64,000 nt of DNA, taken from an uncultured Bacteroidales bacterium (GTDB lineage: Bacteria > Bacteroidota > Bacteroidia > Bacteroidales > UBA932). Numbering within the stretch: position 1 is the first letter of the stretch; each line of letters begins with the position of its first letter. Where the stretch lies: NCBI GenBank assembly GCA_934700615.1, contig CAKUXR010000004.1, positions 1 through 64,000 on the forward strand, given 5' to 3'. Below the pieces are notes generated by a model that made no database searches, was not told the origin of the DNA, and worked only from the letters and a program-made list of their open reading frames with translations. This document shows positions 1-7,639 of the stretch, piece after piece. The position numbers and the translations under genes are program-made.

Positions 1-106
1 CACTGATTTCAAAGAACTATTATTCTACGGCGTTCGCGCCGCGGCGTAAAACTTATAAAATTAACGAACTATTGATCTTCATAATGTTTAAATAATTGGT
101 TTGGCC

Positions 107-188
107 GCGAATATACACTATAGCGAGCTAAAAAATTTGGAAAAATGCTCGAATGGGAATAATTCATGGTCGAAGCGGAAAAATAAGG
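107..188 (-). promoter_or_regulatory. Putative LytTR operator and promoter, copy A
   Basis: This segment is nearly identical to 2893-2974, with only a few substitutions over about 80 bases. Read on the minus strand it has two imperfect 9-base direct repeats, TTCGACCAT (166-174) and TTCGAGCAT (145-153). Their starts are 21 bases apart, the spacing expected for a pair of LytTR domains on one DNA face. A -7-like element TATATTCG follows at 108-115. It would drive transcription leftward out of the window. The adjacent LytTR regulator at 204-959 is the natural candidate protein. The operator role is inference; the repeat and spacing are seen directly. Confidence 0.55.
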
Positions 189-203
189 CATCCATACCTA
201 ATT

Positions 204-959
204 TCACCTGTCCAGCCACTTCCTGAACTGTGCTGCCTTTTCCTTGCTTATCATGATATCATTATCATCACATCCTTTTAATTTCACTATAAGCTTGGAG
301 TTGAAGAACAGCCTGATTTTCACGATACTATTTATATTTGCAATATATTGCCTATTGATGCGAAAGAATTTATCAGGATTCAAATCCTGCTCCAATTCCG
401 TCATAGTCATTGCCAATGGATATGACGTGCCATCTTCTACAAAAGCCAAAACATCGCTTTCCGTTTTGATTATATAACTGATATTATCAACATATAGCAT
501 TATCAATTCATCACCCTTGCCGACCAAGAAACGCTCCCTATATTTATGAGTTTCATTTAACAGTCTATCCAACTGGCTATAGGATTCTTCATGCTGACCA
601 GATGCCAACATATTCAGCCTGTCCATTGCCGAACGTAGTTCTTTGAAGTCAATGGGCTTCATCAGATAATCAAGCCCATTATTTTTGATAGCCTGCATTG
701 AATATTCATCGTATGCAGTTGTAAAGATGACAAAACTTTTGGGCATAACCATACGGAATGCTTCAAATACGTCACCATCAACAAGACGGATATCAGAGAA
801 TATCAGGTCGTAGTCATTGCTCGTGGTCAGTTCTTCGACTACCTTATTTACACTTTCCAAAGGGCCATGGATATCAACTGCGTCGTCAATATCCAGAATT
901 AGTCTCTTCAGCCGTTTTGCACTGAAATAGTCATCTTCTATTATCAATATCTTATTCAT
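204..959 (-). CDS. LytTR-family two-component response regulator
   Basis: This is a 251-residue response regulator: an N-terminal receiver domain (about 1-115) and a C-terminal LytTR DNA-binding domain (about 145-251). The acidic pocket E8-D9-D10, the phosphoacceptor D56 in the DLIFSDIRL stretch, a downstream TT pair and the lysine of YLMKP are all present. Its start overlaps the 3' end of the sensor kinase gene by 8 bases, so the two are almost certainly co-transcribed and form a cognate pair. LytTR proteins bind paired direct repeats about 21 bases apart, and such pairs occur at 145-174 and 2931-2960. The signal sensed is unknown. The local sequence is more AT-rich than the rest of the window. 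Confidence 0.93.
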   Translation of the reverse strand: MNKILIIEDDYFSAKRLKRLILDIDDAVDIHGPLESVNKVVEELTTSNDYDLIFSDIRLVDGDVFEAFRMVMPKSFVIFTTAYDEYSMQAIKNNGLDYLMKPIDFKELRSAMDRLNMLASGQHEESYSQLDRLLNETHKYRERFLVGKGDELIMLYVDNISYIIKTESDVLAFVEDGTSYPLAMTMTELEQDLNPDKFFRINRQYIANINSIVKIRLFFNSKLIVKLKGCDDNDIMISKEKAAQFRKWLDR

Positions 960-1998
960 GCCTTATATTCCTTTTAATCAATGGCAAGCGGACTTCAAAT
1001 GAGTCCCTACTGACATCGTATTCAATTCTTTTCCCGCACTCCAATTCATACCGACGCTTTAGATTTTGCAATCCGATGCCATACGATTCAATGGTCTGGT
1101 CATTACGCGAATCCGTATAAATCCTGTTGTTTTTAATCGAAAGCATACTATTACATCTGCTTATTTGGATATAGAGCGGAGCGTCCTCTTTTGGGATGTT
1201 GTGCTTTACCGCGTTTTCTATTAGCAACTGCAGACTCAATGCCAGAATGAAATCATCATTTTGCCCTTGAACAGAATTCATTTCTAATATGATTCTGTCG
1301 TCATATCTCAGATTAAGCAGGTCAATATACCCTTCGGTAAAAGCCATAGCCTCTTTGACCGTTATATAGTCTTGTTCAATATGCCTCAACATGTACCTGT
1401 AAACACGTGATAAACCAACCACATATTCCTCGGCCCTTCGTGGTGCTATCTCTATCATGCCAGCCAAAGAACTCAAACCATTGAAAATAAAATGAGGGTC
1501 CAATTGCAGTTTCAGATATTTCTTTTGCAAAATCATGTTCTCCCTGTTTCTCTGTATCATTATATCGGAGTAATGCAACAACAAGTGGATAAGCGCTAAT
1601 AGGCTAGCTATAACTCCAAACATAAAGAATGTACCCCATACGTCATTATTTACGAAATCAGGGTCAATAAAGCCTACCAATACATCGAAAACGCCAGCGA
1701 TAAAAATGTTAATCACAACTATGACGACCATGCAACTCAGAAATCCTTTACGCTCAGTTCCGGCAAAATTAAAGAAACCGTGCATGAGCAAAACATGATT
1801 AGCCGACAGACCAATCAAAGAAAACAAGCCACAATATACTAAATCCGAAAGAATGTAAAGATAATGACCATTCAGATATAGACTAAAGTTTTCAAAATCA
1901 GCAATTGCCCAAATAACGTCATACAGAAAGAAAAACAAAAGAGTAAAACATATCCACTCTTTCCATGATATCTTATATTTGCCGAATTCCTTCATCAT
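952..1998 (-). CDS. LytS-type sensor histidine kinase
   Basis: This 348-residue membrane sensor kinase belongs to the His_kinase (LytS/YehU) family. The N-terminal 145 residues contain about four hydrophobic membrane segments and no obvious extracytoplasmic sensor domain. The phosphoacceptor histidine is H169 in the LDPHFIFNGL motif. The ATPase part has the N box around ENAVKHN (261-267) and a glycine box YGIGLQNL (306-313). It is expected to autophosphorylate and pass phosphate to the LytTR regulator encoded immediately downstream. The start is one of two adjacent ATG codons. About 320 bases upstream are gene-free. Confidence 0.92.
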   Translation of the reverse strand: MMKEFGKYKISWKEWICFTLLFFFLYDVIWAIADFENFSLYLNGHYLYILSDLVYCGLFSLIGLSANHVLLMHGFFNFAGTERKGFLSCMVVIVVINIFIAGVFDVLVGFIDPDFVNNDVWGTFFMFGVIASLLALIHLLLHYSDIMIQRNRENMILQKKYLKLQLDPHFIFNGLSSLAGMIEIAPRRAEEYVVGLSRVYRYMLRHIEQDYITVKEAMAFTEGYIDLLNLRYDDRIILEMNSVQGQNDDFILALSLQLLIENAVKHNIPKEDAPLYIQISRCNSMLSIKNNRIYTDSRNDQTIESYGIGLQNLKRRYELECGKRIEYDVSRDSFEVRLPLIKRNIRHE

Positions 1999-2319
1999 CT
2001 ATCTTAAAAACATCACATTAGCACTTAACCTCTTGATTCTGAATCACGATTTCACCATTCTGTGCAAATGTCGCAATTTAATTTTAAAGTCAAAAGTTCA
2101 TTTTGACTTTGACGGGCATGGCACCTGACAGAAACTCGACATGACGAAACCAATATACCCTTCAGGTAGTGATTCAACGGTCTTTTAAAGTCATCCGAGA
2201 CACCACGATAATCTTCAGTCTCTCAAATAACTATGCGCAGTTCACAGGATATTAACAAAAGTCTGGAGGCCAACTCATTAAAGAGCCGACCTCCAGATTC
2301 TTTCGAAAGCTATCAGATG
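1999..2319. other. Gene-free spacer upstream of the kinase gene
   Basis: No convincing coding sequence is present. The right part contains the terminator-like hairpin of the barrel gene; the left part should contain the promoter of the kinase-regulator operon, but no clear TAnnTTTG box was found. Confidence 0.6.
2262..2297 (-). terminator. Possible terminator after the barrel gene
   Basis: An 8-base perfect inverted repeat (TCTGGAGG/CCTCCAGA, loop of about 20) lies just past the stop of the minus-strand barrel gene. On the minus strand it is followed by the T-rich run CTTTTGTT. The long loop makes this a moderate candidate. Confidence 0.5.
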
Positions 2320-2862
2320 CTAAAATGCATAAGAAACAGTAAACTTCAACAAGTGGCGACTATAGCCATAGCGGTTATACTCGGTCGGATGAGGATAATG
2401 ATGAACCTCTTCACTGAATCGGCCGGAGTCGAATGCGTATGAAAGAGAGAACGAAATATGGCAGATATCCACGCCCACTGCCGGAGATATAAGCAAGCCG
2501 AAACCATCGTCTTTCATGAAGACCACTCCGCTTCTCATTCCAACAAACGGACTGATGACATTATCTATAAAACTGTGCCTGACTTCTCCGAAAAGAGGGA
2601 ACGCGAAATCATTTCCGCTCATATCTGTGAAAAATTCCAGACCGCCTCCGACATATGTTCCCTGTCCGAATGAATATCCATGACTGGTAGATACCGTAAG
2701 AACTGCTCCCTGGGAACTGCCACCCTTTGCGATAGATGCCGCTCCACCAAGAGAAATATTGGGTACGTAACCTTCCTTGAAATAAACATTACTCCTCCAG
2801 TTCCTGGCTGAAACGCCAAGCCCCATCAAAAGGAGCACTACTAGCAAAATGCACTTTCTCAT
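2320..2862 (-). CDS. Small outer-membrane beta-barrel protein
   Basis: The protein is about 180 residues. The start is placed at MRKCILLVV because it gives a clean signal peptide (basic MRK, hydrophobic LLVVLLLMGLGVSA). An earlier in-frame ATG would add 14 polar residues ahead of it. The mature part alternates glycine and aromatic residues in the manner of an 8-strand barrel, and it ends in FTVSYAF, a typical outer-membrane terminal strand with final phenylalanine. It resembles the porin-like barrel families of Bacteroidota, but the function is unknown. Its upstream region carries copy B of the LytTR operator-like repeat, so it is probably a target of the neighbouring two-component system. 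Confidence 0.7.
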   Translation of the reverse strand: MRKCILLVVLLLMGLGVSARNWRSNVYFKEGYVPNISLGGAASIAKGGSSQGAVLTVSTSHGYSFGQGTYVGGGLEFFTDMSGNDFAFPLFGEVRHSFIDNVISPFVGMRSGVVFMKDDGFGLLISPAVGVDICHISFSLSYAFDSGRFSEEVHHYPHPTEYNRYGYSRHLLKFTVSYAF

Positions 2863-2892
2863 ATGTGATTGGTTCGTTAAATTTGTATTATT

Positions 2893-2974
2893 GCGAATAT
2901 ACACTATAACGAGCTAAAAAATCTGGAAAAACGCTCGAATGGGAATAATTCATGGTCGAAGCGGAAAAAATAAC
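2893..2974 (-). promoter_or_regulatory. Putative LytTR operator and promoter, copy B
   Basis: This is copy B of the repeat at 107-188. On the minus strand the direct repeats TTCGACCAT (2952-2960) and TTCGAGCGT (2931-2939) are 21 bases apart. The -7-like element TATATTCG lies at 2894-2901, about 30 bases downstream of the proximal repeat, which suits an activator. The barrel gene starts at 2862. Regulation by the LytTR protein is inference. Confidence 0.6.
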
Positions 2975-3248
2975 AATCCAACTGATAACACTTCTCAATG
3001 CTAGCTTATGTGTCCATATCAAAGGCTGTTCGCAGCCGCTGACGCTGAGCAAAGAAAAATCGTCCGAACACAGGGAGTGGCTAGGATAACAAGGCATCGA
3101 TTTCATCATATGTCAATATGTGCTGGAACAAGTTCAATGCTGCCGATGACGAGGAAGATATCGAGGTAGGGCACGCCGGAGAAGCCGAACTGGACGAGAT
3201 TCCTACTGGAAACATCCATCAGATTCAGTTATTTCAGGAAATCACTGC

Positions 3249-3356
3249 CGGAGGTGTGGCCGTGGGAGGCATGGCCGCCCATGGCCTTGTGAATGGGATG
3301 TCGGGCGCGAGCCCGACAGGGATGAGCGAAGCGAACCTCCCGCGGCCACACCTCCG
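3249..3356. repeat. Nested inverted repeat, possible structured RNA
   Basis: Outer arms 3249-3269 and 3336-3356 are complementary at 20 of 21 positions. Inside lies a second perfect 7-bp stem, GTCGGGC (3300-3306) and GCCCGAC (3311-3317). It closes on GCGA, a GNRA tetraloop when read as plus-strand RNA. The nested stems and tetraloop favour a folded RNA over chance. No family was recognised. Confidence 0.6.
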
Positions 3357-3427
3357 CCGGGCGAATTAAACCGCTGGGAACACATCAATCCGTAACCGCG
3401 GAGACGCTTACAAAAGCAGTGCGGGAC
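3337..3427. repeat. Imperfect direct repeat, copy 1
   Basis: This is aligned with 3572-3667. The last 27 bases (3401-3427) are identical to 3641-3667, exactly 240 bases away; the rest is about two-thirds identical. Part of copy 1 is also the right arm of the nested inverted repeat. Confidence 0.7.
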
Positions 3428-3480
3428 GACGCCACGCCTGTTTTCATAACATATTATCATACAGATAGTTATAAAAACAC

Positions 3481-3519
3481 GTGTGGATTTTCGACCCAAA
3501 AAAGCCTGCAAATCCACAC
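3481..3519. repeat. 10-bp hairpin
   Basis: A perfect inverted repeat GTGTGGATTT (3481-3490) / AAATCCACAC (3510-3519) with a 19-base loop. It sits between the two 90-base direct repeats. There is no T run on either side, so it is not an obvious terminator. Confidence 0.6.
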
Positions 3520-3571
3520 CGAAATCTAATAACACCTGATTATCAATGTGTTACGAATAATCCTGTGGCAC

Positions 3572-3667
3572 CGTCCCGCATGCGGATACACCTCCTTCTG
3601 GCGCGTCAAACCACTGGACGCGCATCAACCAGTAACTCCTGAGACGCTTACAAAAGCAGTGCGGGAC
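3572..3667. repeat. Imperfect direct repeat, copy 2
   Basis: This is the second copy of the roughly 90-base repeat, ending in the same 27 bases as copy 1. A third, more decayed version of the final 37 bases is visible at 3678-3714, directly after the stop codon of the nuclease-like gene. Confidence 0.7.
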
Positions 3668-3720
3668 TCAGACAGCCCACAACCGCGAAGACACCTACAA
3701 GTGCATGGTCGGACCGGTAA

Positions 3721-4353
3721 TCAGTGCTCCAGCGAGGACAGGAAAAAGAGGCGGCGCTGGAGGCGGGATATGGGATGGCAGACTATATGCGATGAGCGCA
3801 GGTCACAGACATTGAGATTATTGATCTCGGAAAGATACAGAAAATCATAACGGATTTCATTCTGCGACTGAAGCGAGGTCGTAAAATCCACTATATCAGC
3901 CACCTTCTCATCAGAAATGGTATCCTTGCTGAAAATGTAGAGCCCCAGGGAATCGAACTTTCCATAAAAGCCGTTACCTGCCTTGGACACCTTGTTTTCA
4001 ATGATACGACGCATCGGAAGCGCAAGAGACCAATAGTCATACTCCTTGGAACCGACATACTGGCCGCCGTCAAGACCGTAGCCGTAACCCGATGCCAGCA
4101 TCTTGTCAATGTCTTCCGCACCATCACTCGCCTCCCTGACAGACCTGATGCCAGCCATCTCCTTCAGCATCGTATCCGCAGCCTCCTTGGTCTCAGGCAT
4201 CGCCCTGGTAACCTCGATACCCAAAGTTTTCCCGTCAGCGGACTGCAAGTCCGGCCTGTCCATATTCAACAGAGCCGCAAAGTCCTTATCCAGCAGTTTC
4301 TCCAATGAAACTCTGGCATATCTCTCGAAGAAACACGTATCGAAACGGCTCAT
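3721..4353 (-). CDS. Hypothetical protein with nuclease-like motif
   Basis: This 210-residue protein has no confident family. It has no signal peptide or membrane segment and should be cytoplasmic. Residues 34-49 contain P34-D35, then E47-V48-T49 in a GIEVT strand, which resembles the P-D...(D/E)-x-K core of PD-(D/E)XK nucleases with threonine in place of the lysine. That match is weak and could be coincidence. It starts 2 bases after the YfhO-family gene and is probably co-transcribed with it. Its last about 15 residues run into the repeat-rich region, so the natural C-terminus may have been altered by a rearrangement. Confidence 0.6.
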   Translation of the reverse strand: MSRFDTCFFERYARVSLEKLLDKDFAALLNMDRPDLQSADGKTLGIEVTRAMPETKEAADTMLKEMAGIRSVREASDGAEDIDKMLASGYGYGLDGGQYVGSKEYDYWSLALPMRRIIENKVSKAGNGFYGKFDSLGLYIFSKDTISDEKVADIVDFTTSLQSQNEIRYDFLYLSEINNLNVCDLRSSHIVCHPISRLQRRLFFLSSLEH

Positions 4354-4355
4354 AT

Positions 4356-7031
4356 TCAGGATTTTATAAAATTATTCCTGTCCTCTTTCAGATACCACAT
4401 CCCTCCTGCGGAAAGAAGAATGAGGATAATCAGAAGAATAGATGACGCTCTGGAAATATCAGAACTGATGCGGTAAGATGCCGGCTCGAAACGCATCACC
4501 ATATCATGCTCACCCGCAGGAAGCACAGCACCGCGCAACGTCCAGTCCGCACGGAACAACTTCAATGAATTTCCTGAAGCTTCGCCCGCATTGTCCGCCA
4601 AGGTCAATGTCCATCCGTCCGGATAATATATCTCACTGAATACCACGGCCCTGTCGGCAGAACTGCGATAATGGTAACGCAACTCATTAGGGGCATATGA
4701 AGTCATATAAACAGTATCACGTCCGGCATTAATCTTCGCGTCAATGCCGGCGTCCGCACTCACACAAGACTCTATCGCATCGGCCGCCCAAGTAAAATCA
4801 GGACCGATTACAGCAGTAGTATGAAGGTCAATGTTCTTCAGCATTGATATTTCCTCATTTGCAGAAGCGGCACGCGCAGCGGAATCCACGAACCAGACAT
4901 TGCCCATTGCGTAAGGATTCACGGCAGGGGCGCTGTTTCCGTCGAGAATAACGTACTTGTCATTCAGCATTGACAAGACCGGCACGCGCGGGAACGTGTC
5001 CATAAGCCCATCAATCGTTCCGGCAGCATTGACAGCCTTGATTATGGAATTTATTTCTCCGGTCAGATGGCGCTCGATAAGGTCCTGATAGCGCTGCATC
5101 TTGACAGGGCTGTATCCGCCGATATTCTTATGCCAATAGCTCGGATGAGAATCATTGAAAACATTGACAGTCAGGTCAAGAACACGATAATCCAGACTTT
5201 TGTCCTCCAGAATCGCCTCATCCACAGGCCTTTCCGCAAACTGGCCGTTGAAATTGCGAGGGGTGATGAAATGGTCAGAATTCAGGTAGCGCTTTCCGAC
5301 CGCGAACATGTTCAGAAGCACCAATGCAGAGATGGCGGCAGCTGCGGCATACCTTCTCTTACCGACATAGGCATCATCTCCGGGAACGTCTTTCGGCTTG
5401 CTGTACGCCCACAAAATCAGGACATACGCGAAAATGATAAGCCAGAATGATATCATGGAGTCATGGGAGAGGAGGCTCGCCCTGTCCTGCTGGAGCGCCG
5501 CCACGAGTTCCGGGTGCATCTGCGCGTCGGACGCGGAGGAAAAATCGCCGGCAATGCCCGGGAATATCCAGCACAGCAAGCAGAAGCCTGCGGTCAATGC
5601 CAGTGCGGCAAAGCCCGGTTTCCGGAATTGTTCAGCGGAATACCCGCCTTTCAGTATCTTGTCCAGAACCAGGAAGCCGAGCATCGGCAATGTCACCTGA
5701 AGTATTATCAATGCCATCGAGACGGTCCTGAACTTGCTGTAGAACGGCATGTAATAGTACCAGAACTTCGTAAACGGCATGAAGTGGCTTCCCACGCCGA
5801 GCAATATCGCGATGAGTGTGGCGGCAACTATCCACCACTTGTCACGCCCCTTGCACATGAAGAGTCCTAGAATGAACAGGAACACGGTTATGGCTCCCAT
5901 ATACATAGGACCTGCCGTGAACGGCTGAGGACCCCAGTAGAGAGGAAGATTCTTCGCCACCTCTCTGGTATTGGTCTGTCCGAACTGCTTCAGGAGTTTT
6001 ATAGTCTCTGATTTTGAAGGATTGACGGCACCTGCCGAAGATCCGCCGTTGAAGTTCGGAATCATGAGGTTAGGCAGTTCCTGCCAGCCATACGACCATG
6101 ATGTGGCATATTCCAAGTCAAGGCCCTTCGACTTTTCAGCATTGACCTGTCCCTCAGCCGCCAGTTCGGATCCTCCGCGCATTGTCTGGTGCGAGTAGCG
6201 GTACATCGGGATCAGTTTGTTGGCATTGGCACCGATTCCGACGATTCCGAGGAACAGAAGGAGGAAGGATGCGATGAAGAATTTTCCCAGTCCGCGGCGG
6301 CGCTCCTTGTCCGATACGAGCCAGATGAAAAGTCCTATAGCATAGCAGAATATGATGATTGCCAAGTAGTAGGAAATCTGGATATGGTTTGCCTTTATCT
6401 GGAAGTTCAATGCCATTCCGAAGAGTGCGGCGCCGAGCACAGCCTGCGGAATCCACGCTTTCCAGCCCTTTTCTCCGGACTTCTTGTCAATGTTACCGTT
6501 TTCCTGCCTGCGGTATATTCCCAACGCCGACCGATACGTGAATATCACGGCGGCAAGCACCCACGACAGCCACGCGATAGCCATCATCTTCGTGTTGTGG
6601 CCGACCTGGATAATCTGCATGTTGTATGAGCAGAAGGCGACAGCGACGGCTCCGCCGATTGCAAGTATCTTGTCAATGCCGAGAGACAGCATCAGGAGGA
6701 ATGCTCCCAGAAGTGTGATGAAGAGATACGTCGCGGGGCGTTTTCCCACGAGGAACGCATCATAGATTTTCTGTGTCCAGTCTCCTGCCGGATTGCCGGT
6801 TATCATGGTTGTAGGCATTCCGCCGAACATGGAGTTTGTCCATGCCGTGCGGTCCTCTGGATGTGCCGAATTCCATTCGTTGGCTTCATGGGCCATGCCG
6901 ACATAACCTGATATATCGCTTTGGTTAACTATCTTTCCGCCAAGTACTTGCGGCACAAATCCGTATGCCAGTACCAAAAAGAACGCTACGATGCCCACAT
7001 AAATCAGGGCCTTTTTCCATATTTTCTGCAT
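4356..7031 (-). CDS. YfhO-family large membrane protein
   Basis: This 891-residue integral membrane protein has about a dozen hydrophobic segments through residue 580 and one near the C-terminus (SSILLIILILLSAGGMWYL). In between is a soluble extracytoplasmic domain of about 250 residues. The order of these parts and the start MQKIWKKALIYVGIV are typical of the YfhO family (Pfam YfhO), GT-C-like proteins common in Bacteroidota. In Firmicutes YfhO is needed for glycosylation of lipoteichoic acid; the role in Bacteroidota is not established. A -7 box TATCTTTG lies at 7072-7079 and gives a leader of about 35 bases. Confidence 0.85.
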   Translation of the reverse strand: MQKIWKKALIYVGIVAFFLVLAYGFVPQVLGGKIVNQSDISGYVGMAHEANEWNSAHPEDRTAWTNSMFGGMPTTMITGNPAGDWTQKIYDAFLVGKRPATYLFITLLGAFLLMLSLGIDKILAIGGAVAVAFCSYNMQIIQVGHNTKMMAIAWLSWVLAAVIFTYRSALGIYRRQENGNIDKKSGEKGWKAWIPQAVLGAALFGMALNFQIKANHIQISYYLAIIIFCYAIGLFIWLVSDKERRRGLGKFFIASFLLLFLGIVGIGANANKLIPMYRYSHQTMRGGSELAAEGQVNAEKSKGLDLEYATSWSYGWQELPNLMIPNFNGGSSAGAVNPSKSETIKLLKQFGQTNTREVAKNLPLYWGPQPFTAGPMYMGAITVFLFILGLFMCKGRDKWWIVAATLIAILLGVGSHFMPFTKFWYYYMPFYSKFRTVSMALIILQVTLPMLGFLVLDKILKGGYSAEQFRKPGFAALALTAGFCLLCWIFPGIAGDFSSASDAQMHPELVAALQQDRASLLSHDSMISFWLIIFAYVLILWAYSKPKDVPGDDAYVGKRRYAAAAAISALVLLNMFAVGKRYLNSDHFITPRNFNGQFAERPVDEAILEDKSLDYRVLDLTVNVFNDSHPSYWHKNIGGYSPVKMQRYQDLIERHLTGEINSIIKAVNAAGTIDGLMDTFPRVPVLSMLNDKYVILDGNSAPAVNPYAMGNVWFVDSAARAASANEEISMLKNIDLHTTAVIGPDFTWAADAIESCVSADAGIDAKINAGRDTVYMTSYAPNELRYHYRSSADRAVVFSEIYYPDGWTLTLADNAGEASGNSLKLFRADWTLRGAVLPAGEHDMVMRFEPASYRISSDISRASSILLIILILLSAGGMWYLKEDRNNFIKS

Positions 7032-7071
7032 CTTGGACGCTGTTTATTTTTTCATTTTACTTAGTAATCCG

Positions 7072-7079
7072 CAAAGATA
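7072..7079 (-). promoter_or_regulatory. -7 promoter element of the yfhO-like gene
   Basis: TATCTTTG on the minus strand matches the Bacteroidota TAnnTTTG consensus, 40 bases before the ATG. Confidence 0.6.
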
Positions 7080-7102
7080 GTTCAATTCCGCGAGGCCGCG
7101 AA

Positions 7103-7621
7103 TTACTTACGGGAATATACTGCAAAGGAATATTGGAGTCCGTTCTCGGGATCTGTTTCCACAGGAGTCTCCGAGTCCTTGTTCCATACGGAAGGGTCAA
7201 TGTCAGGAAAGAATGCGTCGGCATCCGGAACTGAGGTGCGGACATGGGTGATGTAGAGTTTGTCCGCCTGGGACATCATACGCTCGTAAGTCTTGGCTCC
7301 TCCGATTATAAAGCATTGACCTTCACCATTTTGAGCATCAGCATTGACAAGAGCCTCTTCCGCGACTGCGATTGCAGCGGCAGCATCCGGGACCTGGGCA
7401 ACGGCTTCCGGGGCTTCGAAGCGGCTTTTGGTGATGACGATATTCTTGCGGCCCGGCAGCGGGCGACCTATCGAAAGCCATGTCCTGTAGCCCATGATTA
7501 CGGGACAGCCCATAGTCGTGCGGCGGAAATATTTCATGTCTGCGGAGATGTGCCACAGGAGTTCATTGTCACGGCCGATGGCTCCGTTGTCGGCGACTGC
7601 CGCTATGATGTTCTTTTGCAT
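7103..7621 (-). CDS. folA: Dihydrofolate reductase
   Basis: This 172-residue enzyme reduces dihydrofolate to tetrahydrofolate with NADPH. The N-terminal AAVADNGAIGRDNELLWH stretch, with W23 and the catalytic acid D28 five residues on, matches the family. So do the MGYRTW NADPH-binding segment (MGRxTW in most), the GRPLPGRKNIVIT loop and the late IIGGAKTYE motif. It lies 18 bases downstream of thyA. Thymidylate synthase produces the dihydrofolate that this enzyme recycles, so the pair forms a functional unit and the usual thyA-folA order. Length is normal for bacterial DHFR. Confidence 0.97.
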   Translation of the reverse strand: MQKNIIAAVADNGAIGRDNELLWHISADMKYFRRTTMGCPVIMGYRTWLSIGRPLPGRKNIVITKSRFEAPEAVAQVPDAAAAIAVAEEALVNADAQNGEGQCFIIGGAKTYERMMSQADKLYITHVRTSVPDADAFFPDIDPSVWNKDSETPVETDPENGLQYSFAVYSRK

Positions 7622-7639
7622 TTTAGTACATTGTTCGGG

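Larger units (their letters stand above)
2975..3720. other. Gene-free, repeat-rich region
   Basis: No open reading frame here looks real: the candidates are short, of odd composition and without recognisable domains. The region holds the nested inverted repeat at 3249-3356, a 10-bp hairpin at 3481-3519 and two to three degenerate copies of a repeat of about 90 bases. It could be a decayed mobile element, a structured RNA locus or a REP-like array. Confidence 0.6.

Noticed and set aside
3118..3535. Short ORFs of 83-97 codons in the 3 kb gap
   Set aside because: They run through the inverted repeat, giving Gly/Arg/Pro-rich nonsense on both strands, and lack a promoter or recognisable domain.
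5067..5870. Several 94-135-codon ORFs opposite the YfhO-family gene
   Set aside because: All are shadows of a gene with continuous membrane-segment coding; no independent evidence.
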